Source: Ureibacillus galli
Lineage (GTDB): Bacteria; Bacillota; Bacilli; Bacillales_A; Planococcaceae
Assembly: GCF_014836845.1 (NCBI RefSeq)
Contig: NZ_JACSQA010000007.1
Span: forward strand, 1 to 64,000
Direction: 5' to 3'
Length of the DNA: 64,000 nucleotides
The translations under genes were made by a program, and so were the position numbers. Shown piece by piece: positions 27,985-37,180 of the stretch (position 1 is its first letter; every line of letters starts with the position of its first letter). Under the pieces are notes generated by a model. The model ran no database searches. It saw only the letters and a program-made list of their open reading frames with translations, and was not told the origin of the DNA.

Positions 27985-29160
27985 TCATTCATGTGATTCA
28001 ATTTTCCCGTAAACACCACCACCACCAACGGTTATACCCAATTCACCTTTTCGCGCTAGATCAATCGTATATGCTAATTTTTCGGGAATGACCTTCGCTA
28101 AATCTTCCACTGTTGTCTTGTGTAAAATATTCATTTCTGTTCCAAAAGCATCTAACATCTTTTCAATCGTTTTCGGCCCAATTCCAGGAATAAAGTCTAA
28201 AGGGACTTGATGGGTATAAGGAGGTCTTTCTATCTCTAATGAAGGCGCATCGGTTAATTCTTTTATCCGCTTAGACACCCCTTTAATGAACTGTTCCTTT
28301 CCACAATAAGGGCATCTTCCTACTGCTTCTTCTATTATCTGTTCACCACAATTTGCACAAACGGTTTCATGATACTTTCCTAATAACGGGTTTAAACCGA
28401 AATTTTCCGTAATGGCCCGGCCATCTTTTTGATGAAGAACTAATTTTAACTCTTCAAAATTAGCATCCGCTACTCGCATTTTTTGATACTCACGAGCAAT
28501 CTTGCCTAAAGAATGGGCATCGGAATTTGTCACAAAAGTATAGGGTGCAAGCTCACTCATTCCTTTTACCATATAAGTGTCCGAGCTTAATCCTAATTCA
28601 ATGCCGTCGATTAATCGGGGGTCGAATACTTCAGTTAAACTCTTCTTCACACCTTTCCCATAAAGGCTTTTAAACGGAGTAAATACATGGGCTGGAATAA
28701 ACAATCCCCCTAAATCATGTACTTTCTGTTGTAATGTTCGCCCACTACAATAAACCCGTTGTGAACTTAAATGAATGTTTTTTAATTGGGTACTTAACCA
28801 TTGGGAAAATACTTTCATCCTTTCGATGGTTGGAAAATAAGCTAATACATGAATAGGTCCGTGGCAATTTTCATCGTAAATTTCAATTTCAGACCCCGGA
28901 ATAAGGGTCGTCTTTTCGTACCGTATTCCCCCCTTTAATAGTTCGGTTGCTTTTCCTTCCCGAATTAATTGTTCCATTTCACGAATTACATCCGGTGAAT
29001 GGCAATCAATAATACCGATTAAATCCAGTCCTTTTCGCGAAGTTGCTGTTTGTAAAATGTTTTGTAGTGTTAAATTTTTGCTTCCTGTGATTTTAACTGC
29101 CCTGCCACTCTCTGTTCTGCCAATATGAATATGTAAATCCGCATAAATTTCTTTTAACAA
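27985..29160 (-). CDS. Endonuclease Q-like PHP domain protein
   Basis: 391 aa. An N-terminal PHP metal-binding domain begins with ADLHIHIGRT; other metal ligands lie in DCHSPD, HVFTPF and SDAHSLG. A four-Cys zinc finger (CANC...CPYC, about residue 270) and a helix-hairpin-helix (FIPGIGPKTIEKML) follow. This is the layout of EndoQ, which nicks DNA 5' of deaminated bases in archaea and some Bacillus. GTG 29169 leaves one base after AAGGA, so TTG 29160 is a better start. Activity on damaged bases is inferred. Confidence 0.8.
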   Translation of the reverse strand: MLKEIYADLHIHIGRTESGRAVKITGSKNLTLQNILQTATSRKGLDLIGIIDCHSPDVIREMEQLIREGKATELLKGGIRYEKTTLIPGSEIEIYDENCHGPIHVLAYFPTIERMKVFSQWLSTQLKNIHLSSQRVYCSGRTLQQKVHDLGGLFIPAHVFTPFKSLYGKGVKKSLTEVFDPRLIDGIELGLSSDTYMVKGMSELAPYTFVTNSDAHSLGKIAREYQKMRVADANFEELKLVLHQKDGRAITENFGLNPLLGKYHETVCANCGEQIIEEAVGRCPYCGKEQFIKGVSKRIKELTDAPSLEIERPPYTHQVPLDFIPGIGPKTIEKMLDAFGTEMNILHKTTVEDLAKVIPEKLAYTIDLARKGELGITVGGGGVYGKIESHE

Positions 29161-29384
29161 TGATGACACGTCCTTAAAAAAATTCTTACTATAAAGAATA
29201 CCCTAATTTTTGCACTTTGTTACGAATAGCGTTTTAAGTAATTTTTTATTTATTTTCATTTTTTGAATGATGAACGGCCGTTACCTTTCCATTAAACTGT
29301 CCATTTAATAGACTTCGTTTTCCTTTATCCTTATAATATCAATAAAATATTTCAATAAATGGTATTTAAAAGGAGGAATCGTAA

Positions 29385-30743
29385 GTGGGAAAATATGCAC
29401 ATGTATTTCAAGGAACGGCCTTTTCGAGTAAAACCTTTGAAGAAGTAGACATTTTAAAGGACTACTTGTTTTGTATTAATGAAAACGGATTGATTGAAAA
29501 AATGATCGCACCTGAGGAAGAACAATATGTTACTTTGCTTAGTGAATATGATGGAAAAGAGAATTTCCATCGTTTATTAGAAGGGGAATATATTTTACCC
29601 GGATTTATTGACTTACATGTCCATGCCCCACAATGGGCTCAAGCTGGAACTGCCCTCGATCTCCCTCTATATGATTGGTTAAATACGTATACATTTCCTA
29701 TTGAATCAAAATTTTCGGATATGAACTTTGCCCAAACGGTTTATGAAGACTTAGTGAAAACATTACTAGCAAACGGGACGACAACAGCTCTTTACTTCGC
29801 ATCGATCCATAAAGAGTCCAGTTTATTGTTAGCTCAAATTTGTGCCCAATTAGGACAACGGGGACTTGTTGGGAAAGTCGTGATGGATAATCCAGACCAA
29901 TGTCCTAATTATTATCGAGATGAAAGTACAGAAATGGCATTAAAAGAAACGGAAGAGTTTATCATTTCCGTCCAAGAATTACATCAACAAACAAAGCAAG
30001 GAGTTTATCCTGTAGTAACTCCCCGCTTTATTCCAAGTTGTACAGATGAGGCATTAAAAGGATTAGGGGAATTGGCAGCAAAGTATAATACCCATATCCA
30101 ATCCCATTGTAGTGAAAGCGATTGGCAACACGGATATGCGATTGAGCGATTCCATAAACACGACGCCTTTGCTTTAAATGATTTTGGTTTGTTACAAGAG
30201 AAAGCCGTGATGGCCCATTGTAACTTTTTAGCAGATGAAGATGCTAAACTATTTGCTTCTACAGGTACCGCCGTTGCCCACTGCCCCATTTCCAATGTAT
30301 TCTTCTCAAATGGGGTTTTACCCGCCCGTCATTTGCATGATTTAGGCGTTGAGATTGGTTTAGGTACTGATATTTCTGGTGGATTCTCTCCTAGTCTTTT
30401 TGATAATGTGCGACAAGCAGTAATCGCCGCTAGAATGTTAGAGGAAGGGGTCGATACAACGATCTCTGCCGACAAACGAGGTGTAGCTTCTTCACGTATT
30501 ACAACGAGTGAAGCGTTTTATTTTGCCACTGCTGGTGGTGGTGAAGCAATAAGTCTACCTGTTGGACGCATTGAAGAAAACTATGCTTGGGATGTACAAA
30601 TAATTAACACGACAGTCCCAGCAGCAAAACTTCCGATTTTCAACAATGACTTAGAAGATATTTTCCAAAAAATTATGTACTTAGCTCGCCCGGAAAACAT
30701 CCAACAAGTATGGGTACAAGGCGAAAAAGTTCATGAAAGATAA
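29385..30743 (+). CDS. guaD: Guanine deaminase
   Basis: 452-aa amidohydrolase converting guanine to xanthine and ammonia. The metal motif DLHVHAPQ, the substrate segment ALDLPLYDWLNTYTFPIESKF, SHCSES and the GLGTDISGG Asp region are typical of the TIM-barrel (GuaD/AtzA-like) enzyme rather than the small cytidine-deaminase-like GDE of B. subtilis. The start is GTG with AAAGGAGG. A promoter TAGACT-17-TATAAT lies upstream. Confidence 0.93.
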   Translation: MGKYAHVFQGTAFSSKTFEEVDILKDYLFCINENGLIEKMIAPEEEQYVTLLSEYDGKENFHRLLEGEYILPGFIDLHVHAPQWAQAGTALDLPLYDWLNTYTFPIESKFSDMNFAQTVYEDLVKTLLANGTTTALYFASIHKESSLLLAQICAQLGQRGLVGKVVMDNPDQCPNYYRDESTEMALKETEEFIISVQELHQQTKQGVYPVVTPRFIPSCTDEALKGLGELAAKYNTHIQSHCSESDWQHGYAIERFHKHDAFALNDFGLLQEKAVMAHCNFLADEDAKLFASTGTAVAHCPISNVFFSNGVLPARHLHDLGVEIGLGTDISGGFSPSLFDNVRQAVIAARMLEEGVDTTISADKRGVASSRITTSEAFYFATAGGGEAISLPVGRIEENYAWDVQIINTTVPAAKLPIFNNDLEDIFQKIMYLARPENIQQVWVQGEKVHER

Positions 30744-30856
30744 TAATGAATTTCAGAAATTATTTATTGCCAGTTTCTTAAACTACGAGGCACCAAAGAA
30801 AAATTATTAGATACGAATATAATATATTACTAACATTCAGTACAGGGGGGTAAATT

Positions 30857-31573
30857 TTGAATCAAAAATATGAACATATAGGGAGAGTCAAAGAAATCAA
30901 TAGGTTTCCTGTAAAATCAATTTTAGGTGAGTCTTTATCCTCCGCCATCGTTGATAGTCGAGGTATCCTTGGAGATCGTTTATGGGCAATTAGAAATGAG
31001 TGTGGAAAATTTGGTAGCGGTAAGTCTACACGACGTTTTCAAAAGATGGAAGATTTATTTTGCTATAAAGCAAGGTATGAGGGGGACACTCCCATTTTAA
31101 CAATGCCCAATGGAATTGAATATCGAGGAGACCAAGAAATGGTGCATGAAGCACTAAGTGAGTTGTTAGGGTTTCAAGTAAAATTAGTAAAAGAAGCGTC
31201 GATTTCACATTTCGATGAGGGACCAATTAGTATCATTACAACCTCTTCGTTAAAAATGTTAAGTAAGGATTTAGGAGAAACCGTGGACCCACGTCGCTTT
31301 CGAGCAAACTTGTTAATTGAAACAAATTCAACAGGATACTTTGAAGATGAATGGGTGGATCGACAAATTCAAGTGGGAGAAAGTGTTACTTTGAAAATTG
31401 TAGCCTCCCTTCAAAGATGCATCATGGTAAACAACTCTCAAGAAGAATTAAAACAAGATGCTCGTATTTTAAAAACTTTAGTAAATAACCATTCGGCAAT
31501 GTTCGGTGTTTGGGCAAAAGTTGAACGACATGGTGAGATAAATGTGGAAGATGAAGTAATGTTTCTAAAATAA
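30857..31573 (+). CDS. MOSC domain protein
   Basis: 238 aa with an N-terminal beta-barrel part (FPVKSILGE, GDRLWAIRN) and a C-terminal MOSC domain (residues about 105-225; FRANLLIETNSTG, ERHGEINVEDEV). MOSC proteins handle molybdenum-cofactor sulfur or N-hydroxylated substrates. The family's Cys is seen in ASLQRCIMVN. The start is TTG at 30857 behind a GGGGGG tract. Substrate unknown. Confidence 0.88.
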   Translation: MNQKYEHIGRVKEINRFPVKSILGESLSSAIVDSRGILGDRLWAIRNECGKFGSGKSTRRFQKMEDLFCYKARYEGDTPILTMPNGIEYRGDQEMVHEALSELLGFQVKLVKEASISHFDEGPISIITTSSLKMLSKDLGETVDPRRFRANLLIETNSTGYFEDEWVDRQIQVGESVTLKIVASLQRCIMVNNSQEELKQDARILKTLVNNHSAMFGVWAKVERHGEINVEDEVMFLK

Positions 31574-31628
31574 TGGGATTTACTGTAAACTTTTTGAAGA
31601 GTAGCTTTAATGAAAGAAAATTAGTTGG

Positions 31629-31662
31629 AAAAAGCCCAACTTGATTAAGTCGGGCTTTTTCT
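31629..31662 (+). terminator. Intrinsic terminator after MOSC gene
   Basis: Stem AAAAAGCCC/GGGCTTTTT with a loop between, T-run on plus strand; 55 bases past the stop. Confidence 0.85.
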
Positions 31663-31727
31663 TGCTGGTTATACTAATATGTTTTTATCAATGTTATCTG
31701 AGCTACTTGCTTATAGTAGTCCTATTT

Positions 31728-32102
31728 TTATGAAATAACGTCAATAATAAATAAAATCCATGCTGCTAAAAATAACAATCCTCCAATAGGTGTAATTGCT
31801 CCTAATCTTTTCACACCTGTTACAGCTAACACATATAAACTACCTGAGAAGAAAATAACTCCAGTGAACATCAGATAGCCTGCCCAGGATAATAAGTTGG
31901 ATGCTCCTAGTAAGGAATCCATTGATAAAATCCCGATTAAAATTAATCCTAGGGCGTGATACATTTGGTATTGGACCCCTGTATTCCATACTTCCTCGTA
32001 TCGCGGTTCTGCAAATTTATCCTTCAATGCGTGGGCACCAAATGCGCCTAGTACAACTCCTAAGAATGCTAAAATTCCACCAATCAATAATAAAATAGTC
32101 AT
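31728..32102 (-). CDS. DUF423 membrane protein (YwdK-like)
   Basis: 124 aa with four hydrophobic helices. The N-terminal family block GAFGAHALKDK and later GVIFFSGSLY are diagnostic. AAAGGAG precedes the ATG. Function unknown; single-gene unit. Confidence 0.88.
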   Translation of the reverse strand: MTILLLIGGILAFLGVVLGAFGAHALKDKFAEPRYEEVWNTGVQYQMYHALGLILIGILSMDSLLGASNLLSWAGYLMFTGVIFFSGSLYVLAVTGVKRLGAITPIGGLLFLAAWILFIIDVIS

Positions 32103-32165
32103 TTCAATAGGCTCCTTTTATGTATAGTCATTTTTAATATATAATTTTGGTTGCAAGTAAACAAA

Positions 32166-32205
32166 TAAAAAAGCTGTATTAGAAGAGCATATCTTCCAAT
32201 ACAGC
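32166..32205 (-). terminator. Intrinsic terminator after the YusW-like gene
   Basis: Minus strand GCTGTATTGGAAGA paired with TCTTCTAATACAGC, then six Ts. Confidence 0.88.
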
Positions 32206-32211
32206 ATACCA

Positions 32212-32736
32212 TTATTGATTCGTAAAATTATATCGTTTCACTTCACCGTTATTAAATTTCACTTCCAGTTCAAAAGAAGTATAGTTTTCATCTAAATCAA
32301 AAGCTGTGATGACTTGGCTTAATACTTCTTCATCCTCTGTGTTTGCATTAAACGTTAGCAACTCTAAATATTTCACGATTTTGTTATAGGCGTCATCACC
32401 TTCGGAATGAACATTATTTCTTTCATCTTCAAACTCTGCCGACATCCCCTTTTGATCATTAGCATATTCCACATCATAGGATACATCATTCTCATACTCC
32501 ACATCTAAATCAAAATGAGTAAAGTTGTATGGTGTATCAACATGTTCCTCCCCCTCATTTTGATCATCTGTTGCATTTTGATCTGCTCCATTATTTTGAT
32601 CTGCATTATTATTCGCTGTATCATTCACAGTATCTTTCCCTGTATCTGTAATGATTTCATCCTGATCACCGTTGTTACATGCATATAAAACAACTAAAAG
32701 TAACGGAATCATCAACATCGATTTTAAAAATTTCAT
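32212..32736 (-). CDS. YusW-like lipoprotein
   Basis: 174-aa secreted lipoprotein: signal MKFLKSMLMIPLLLVVLYAC with lipobox LYAC, then an acidic Asn/Asp-rich linker (about residues 20-65) and a C-terminal domain that resembles the YusW family (FDLDVEYEND, SFELEVKFNNGEVKRY). A TTG seven codons upstream is in frame, but the ATG at 32736 has AAGGAG at good spacing. Function unknown. Confidence 0.8.
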   Translation of the reverse strand: MKFLKSMLMIPLLLVVLYACNNGDQDEIITDTGKDTVNDTANNNADQNNGADQNATDDQNEGEEHVDTPYNFTHFDLDVEYENDVSYDVEYANDQKGMSAEFEDERNNVHSEGDDAYNKIVKYLELLTFNANTEDEEVLSQVITAFDLDENYTSFELEVKFNNGEVKRYNFTNQ

Positions 32737-32870
32737 ATGCTCGCTCCTTTTTATCAATAGCTTTCTCCCTTATTTTTCCCCTTTTGAAGGGAATTTAACC
32801 CTTTATTTATCATTTAAAAATGACACTATTTCTTTAAAATTTTTTAGTTTGTTTAATGTTCTTAAATTTT

Positions 32871-32938
32871 TTTAGCATTTCTCGTTTGAGGCGCCTCTAG
32901 GTTTTAACGGTTCAACGCGTTGAATCGCTAAATTTTTT
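32871..32938 (+). promoter_or_regulatory. Structured leader with terminator-like end upstream of PTS EIIC
   Basis: Outer stem TTTAGC/GCTAAA (32871-32876 with 32927-32932) encloses two palindromic hairpins, GAGGCGCCTC (32888-32897) and TTCAACGCGTTGAA (32911-32924), and is followed by six Ts. It lies 79 bases before the EIIC start and could be an attenuator; no ligand or family recognised. Confidence 0.45.
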
Positions 32939-33016
32939 CTATTGCTCTTCGTTTTGTGACTATATATAATGATTGAAAACATTAAATTTTCAATTTTTAT
33001 GAAAGAGGCAACTGTT

Positions 33017-34054
33017 ATGAAGGATTTTATTAGTAAGCTTTTAAATGGAGTCAGTATTGCTATCGTTTGTGCCCTTATACCAAATGCGTTACTAGGAGAA
33101 ATATTAAAGTTAATCATTCCGTATGTTCCTGCTCTTCAACATCTACTTGATGCTACAGTTGTTGTCATGAGTATGCTGCCTATTTTAGTTGGTATATTAG
33201 TAGGAATGCAGTTTAAATTAACGCCCATCCAAACGGCAAGTGTTGGGATTGCCACGATGGTTGGTAGCGGGGTTGTTAGTAAAACGGCAGAAGGATTATT
33301 CACAATTAGTGGAATAGGCGTCGTTATTAATGCGGGACTTACAGCTGCATTAGCCGTTCTATTTGTTCAGTTAATTGGTGAGAGATTAAGAGAATACTCG
33401 ATCCTCCTTATTCCTATGCTAACCGTCACGATTCCTGGAATGATCGGATATAGCATTTTACCTTATGTAAAATCAGGTGCAGGATTAGTTGGAGAAGGGG
33501 TTGCTTATTTAACCAATTTACAACCTGTCGTGATGGGGGCGTTAATTGCAGTCGTATTCGGTATTATTATTTTATCGCCTATTTCGACAGTCGGAGTAGC
33601 AACGGTTATTATGCTTTCTGGAATTGGCTCAGGGGCTGCCAACTTAGGAATTGTCGCCGTTGGTATGGGCTTATGTTTTGCTAGCTTTAAAGCAAATTCC
33701 CTTGGGACAGCTTTAGCCCACGTATTAGGGTCACCGAAAATTCAGATGCGTAATTTTTTTATGAAGCCGACTATTGCTTTTCCTATGCTTATAACAGCAG
33801 CCATCCTTGGTGCATTAGCAGGAATACTCAATGTACAAGGAACACCTTATAGTGCTGGATTTGGATTATCCGGTTTAGTTGGACCTTTAAATTACATCAA
33901 CTTAGCCGATGGTGGGTGGACCGCTTCGAACATTGCCGTTATGTTAAGTATGTTTCTCATTTTACCTTTCTTTTTGAATCTATTCTTCATCTACTTATTT
34001 AAAAATAAATTGAAAATGATTAAAGATGATGACTATAAATTAGATTTTGAGTAA
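33017..34054 (+). CDS. Lone PTS EIIC-type transporter (PTS_EIIC_2 family)
   Basis: 345-aa membrane protein of ten or so helices, recognisable from MVGSGVVSKTAEG, GAGLVGEGVAYLT and KANSLGTALAHVLGSPKIQMRN. An in-frame Met 16 residues earlier is possible, but ATG 33017 has GAGG eight bases upstream. No EIIA, EIIB or phosphatase gene is adjacent, so it may work without phosphotransfer. Downstream is a terminator shared with pxpA. Substrate unknown. Confidence 0.85.
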   Translation: MKDFISKLLNGVSIAIVCALIPNALLGEILKLIIPYVPALQHLLDATVVVMSMLPILVGILVGMQFKLTPIQTASVGIATMVGSGVVSKTAEGLFTISGIGVVINAGLTAALAVLFVQLIGERLREYSILLIPMLTVTIPGMIGYSILPYVKSGAGLVGEGVAYLTNLQPVVMGALIAVVFGIIILSPISTVGVATVIMLSGIGSGAANLGIVAVGMGLCFASFKANSLGTALAHVLGSPKIQMRNFFMKPTIAFPMLITAAILGALAGILNVQGTPYSAGFGLSGLVGPLNYINLADGGWTASNIAVMLSMFLILPFFLNLFFIYLFKNKLKMIKDDDYKLDFE

Positions 34055-34057
34055 TTG

Positions 34058-34093
34058 AAAAAGATGGCCTCTTAGTAGGAGCCATCTTTTTTT
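34058..34093. terminator. Bidirectional terminator between EIIC gene and pxpA
   Basis: Stem AAGATGGC/GCCATCTT with T-runs in both directions; the pxpA stop codon lies within the hairpin. Confidence 0.85.
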
Positions 34094-34854
34094 ATGGAAT
34101 TAATGAATATTTGATGCTCCATTAATTGACGTTTTAACATTTTAGCAAATTCTACTGCCTTTTCCCCATCTCCATGAATACATATTGTATTCACTTCGAC
34201 AAACACTTCTTCGCCAGTTATTGAAACGACTTTCTGTTCCTTTACCATTTTCATCGCTTGTTTAAAGGCTAGTTCCTCCGAAGTAATCGTCGCATTGGAA
34301 TCCGTACGAGGGGTTAATTGGCCTTGGGAAGTATATGTTCGGTCTACAAATCCTTCATTAGCTATTTGTAATCCTAGCTTTTTTCCTTCACTAATTAGTC
34401 TGCTTCCGGCTAAGCCGTATAAGATCAACTGTTTATCTAAATGAAAGATTGCCCTTGCAATCGCTTCCGCTACTTCTCCGTTAGTTGCAGCTAAATTATA
34501 AAGAGCTCCATGGGGTTTTACATGATGTAAAGACCCCCCTTCCGCTTCTATAAATCCCTTTAAAGCACTTATTTGATATAAAGTAATATCATATATTTCT
34601 GCTGGAGAAATATTCATCTCCCTTCTACCAAATCCTTGTAGATCAGGAAATCCAGGATGAGCACCAATCGCCACTCCTTCTTCTAATGCTAAACTCACCG
34701 TTTTTCTCATCGTTGAAGCATCACCTGCATGAAATCCACAGGCAACATTTACAGAAGAAACATACTTCATCATTTCTTTGTCGTTCCCTATTTTATAAAC
34801 GCCAAAACTTTCACCTAAGTCACAATTTAAATCAATCGTTAATGGCTTTTCCAT
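34072..34854 (-). CDS. pxpA: 5-oxoprolinase subunit A (LamB/YcsF)
   Basis: 260-aa PxpA opens 5-oxoproline to glutamate in an ATP-dependent reaction with PxpB and PxpC. The start MEKPLTIDLNCDLGESFG and the blocks VACGFHAGD, GAHPGFPDL and VKPHGALYN are diagnostic. An upstream start would add 12 residues, but ATG 34854 has GGAG before it; even so it overlaps pxpC by 23 bases. Last gene of the pcp-pxpBCA operon. Confidence 0.95.
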   Translation of the reverse strand: MEKPLTIDLNCDLGESFGVYKIGNDKEMMKYVSSVNVACGFHAGDASTMRKTVSLALEEGVAIGAHPGFPDLQGFGRREMNISPAEIYDITLYQISALKGFIEAEGGSLHHVKPHGALYNLAATNGEVAEAIARAIFHLDKQLILYGLAGSRLISEGKKLGLQIANEGFVDRTYTSQGQLTPRTDSNATITSEELAFKQAMKMVKEQKVVSITGEEVFVEVNTICIHGDGEKAVEFAKMLKRQLMEHQIFINSIKKDGSY

Positions 34855-35716
34855 CGAAAGTCTCCTTCCTAAATGAAATACATTCTCCAATCCGAAGTTG
34901 CGCCACTTTCCACAAATCTTCTTCTACAATTTTTCCGATTGTTGGGTAGCCTCCCACCGTTTGCGCATCTGCCATTAAAACGATTGGTTGTCCATTTGAC
35001 GGTACTTGGATTGTTCCAAACATCGTCGGCTCTGATAGTAAATCAACTTTTCTTTTCGTTTGAATAGGGGGGCCTTGTAAGTAATAGCCCATTCGATCAC
35101 CCGTAGACAATTGATATGTTGAACTGAAAAAGCGCTCGATATCTTGTTCCATAAAATGATGAATGTGGTGACTTACTACGACCCTTACTGCTTTTTCATT
35201 TGAAAAGGAAGGAATCCATTTGGAATATAAACCTTTACGATATTTGTTTAGAGGAAAATTCTCACCATATAAAATCATTCCTTCAGTGATGGGGCTACCA
35301 ATATTAGCTTTAAGATAATTAGACTGGCTATTTAAAATTTCGCGTCCTTTAAAACCACCTATTGGAATTAAATAAGCAATCGCTCCATCGGAACTGAATT
35401 TTAGTTTCAAAAGATCCCCTTCCTTTAAAACAAACGTTTTCCAAGGATTTATTCCACGTCCATTGACGGTTGCATTCATATTAGCACCAACCAATACATA
35501 TTCATGGGTGGCAACAGATTGAAAGGTCATTCCACCATAAAAAATTTCTAAAGCTGCATTTTCTCCCACATTCTCTGCGATTTTGTTACCTAATTGAAAG
35601 GATAATGGATCCATTGGACCCGCTGTCGGTATACCGAATCGTCGATAACCAAAACGTCCATTATCTTGTAATGAACTATATACTCCCTTACGGACGACTT
35701 TCAATAATGGCTTCAT
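34832..35716 (-). CDS. pxpC: 5-oxoprolinase subunit C (KipA/biotin-dependent carboxylase-like)
   Basis: 294 aa; family signatures QDNGRFGYRRFGIPTAGPMDP near the N-terminus and MADAQTVGGYPTIG near the C-terminus. Together with PxpB it phosphorylates and opens the 5-oxoproline ring. It lies 12 bases after pxpB and overlaps pxpA. In B. subtilis the homologues KipA/KipI were also tied to sporulation kinase control, but the operon with pcp points to the metabolic role. Confidence 0.94.
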   Translation of the reverse strand: MKPLLKVVRKGVYSSLQDNGRFGYRRFGIPTAGPMDPLSFQLGNKIAENVGENAALEIFYGGMTFQSVATHEYVLVGANMNATVNGRGINPWKTFVLKEGDLLKLKFSSDGAIAYLIPIGGFKGREILNSQSNYLKANIGSPITEGMILYGENFPLNKYRKGLYSKWIPSFSNEKAVRVVVSHHIHHFMEQDIERFFSSTYQLSTGDRMGYYLQGPPIQTKRKVDLLSEPTMFGTIQVPSNGQPIVLMADAQTVGGYPTIGKIVEEDLWKVAQLRIGECISFRKETFDGKAIND

Positions 35717-35728
35717 TTTTCTTCATCC

Positions 35729-36454
35729 CTAACTTCCTAAAAGAGATTCTATGACTGCATTTGAATCCTCTTTCAACTGGTACTCGATTTCTTGAAATTG
35801 TTCCATTGTAATGCGTTTAAACGATAACTGATCCCCTGCCTGCAGTAAAAAAGGGCGGGATCGATTGAGATCAAAAAGCGGAATAGGCGTCTTTCCGATA
35901 ATGTTCCATCCACCTGGAGAATCGATTGGGTAAATTCCTGTTTGTTTGCCTCCTATTCCGACACTCCCTTTTTCTACAAGTCTTCTCGGTACATCTAATC
36001 TTGGGCAATATATTTCCTCCCGAAGCCCCCCTAAATAGGGAAAGCCAGGTAAGAACCCAATTAAAAACACAGTATATAGCGATTCGCAATGCATCTTCAC
36101 GACTTTTTCTACCGATAAATGGTTTTCTGTTGCCACCCTTTCCAAATCTAATGAAAAAGGTGTTTCATAGCATACAGGGATTGTTATTTTCCTGGACTCT
36201 TTAAGCTGGAGATGAAGAGAATAGGTACTCCACGCTTCCATTATTTCTTGTAATACCTTTGTATGGACGATTGATTTGTTAAAAAATACGGTAACCATGT
36301 GATAGCTTGGAACCGATTCGATTACAATTCTTTTATATCGTTCGATTATAAATTGATCAAAGGCACGAACAATTTGAAAGGTTTCTCCGTTAATCTCTTG
36401 TCCAAATAGAAAAGAACAAACTTTTCTATCTTGTATAATCATTTTAGGAATCAT
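35729..36454 (-). CDS. pxpB: 5-oxoprolinase subunit B (KipI-like)
   Basis: 241 aa with the C-terminal cyclophilin-like AHS1 domain: FLIGFLPGFPYLGGL, RKQTGIYPIDSPGGWNIIG-type block and DLNRSRPFLLQAGD. It starts three bases after the pcp stop. KipI of B. subtilis inhibits the sporulation kinase KinA, so a secondary regulatory role is possible but not supported here beyond homology. Confidence 0.93.
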   Translation of the reverse strand: MIPKMIIQDRKVCSFLFGQEINGETFQIVRAFDQFIIERYKRIVIESVPSYHMVTVFFNKSIVHTKVLQEIMEAWSTYSLHLQLKESRKITIPVCYETPFSLDLERVATENHLSVEKVVKMHCESLYTVFLIGFLPGFPYLGGLREEIYCPRLDVPRRLVEKGSVGIGGKQTGIYPIDSPGGWNIIGKTPIPLFDLNRSRPFLLQAGDQLSFKRITMEQFQEIEYQLKEDSNAVIESLLGS

Positions 36455-36457
36455 TCG

Positions 36458-37069
36458 TTACCCCTCGAGAGTTATAACGTTTAAACATGCTTCGATCGCC
36501 TTTGTTAAATCGGTTATAGACCAACTTGGGACGTTCCCATGTTGAATCGCCAATTCATGGGAGGCAGGAATATGTATAAATCCAACTTTACAATTTAACT
36601 TTTCATTTTTTACATAATGTAGTACGGAATACATGATGTTGTTGCATAAGTAAGTTCCAGCACTATTTGAAATGTCAGCTGGGAATCCCACTTCTTGCAA
36701 ATGATTCGTTATTTTTCTTATGGGCAAAGTCGAGAAATAACCATCTGGGCCGTTCACATCAATTTCTTGATCTACAGGGGCAAACCCTTGATTATCCTTG
36801 GCACCATCTTTTACATTAATTGCAATTCTTTCTGGAGTAATTTTATACCTCCCTGCCGCTAAACCGAGGGAAACAACTATTTCCGGCTGAATTTGTTGTA
36901 CTTTTTCTAGTATTTTTTTTTCAGATTCATGAAAGTCAACTGGCAGCACAAAACTTTCCACAATCCAGTCATTCATCACACGACCATTTAATTTTTGAAC
37001 GACTTCCATTGTCGGGTTTATTTTATAGTTTAAAAAAGGTTCAAAACCTGTTAATAATATTTTTCTCAT
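36458..37069 (-). CDS. pcp: Pyrrolidone-carboxylate peptidase
   Basis: 203-aa cysteine peptidase (C15) that removes N-terminal pyroglutamate from peptides. The catalytic triad is visible as E80 (ITPERIAIN), C142 (AGTYLCNN) and H166 (GFIHIP). A GAGGGG site precedes the ATG. First gene of an operon with pxpB, pxpC and pxpA: the released 5-oxoproline would be turned into glutamate by the next three products. Confidence 0.96.
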   Translation of the reverse strand: MRKILLTGFEPFLNYKINPTMEVVQKLNGRVMNDWIVESFVLPVDFHESEKKILEKVQQIQPEIVVSLGLAAGRYKITPERIAINVKDGAKDNQGFAPVDQEIDVNGPDGYFSTLPIRKITNHLQEVGFPADISNSAGTYLCNNIMYSVLHYVKNEKLNCKVGFIHIPASHELAIQHGNVPSWSITDLTKAIEACLNVITLEG

Positions 37070-37130
37070 GTAATTCCCCTCACTTCTTTTTTACCCATAT
37101 TACCATTTTTGAAAGTTTCGGAAAATTAAA

Positions 37131-37178
37131 AATTAAAAACGTAGGAAGAGCAAATTAAATATTGCTGATCCTACGTTC
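37131..37178 (-). terminator. Intrinsic terminator after ku
   Basis: Minus strand AACGTAGGA...TCCTACGTT stem with an inner AGCAA/TTGCT pairing and T-rich tail, three bases past the ku stop. Confidence 0.8.
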
Positions 37179-37180
37179 CA

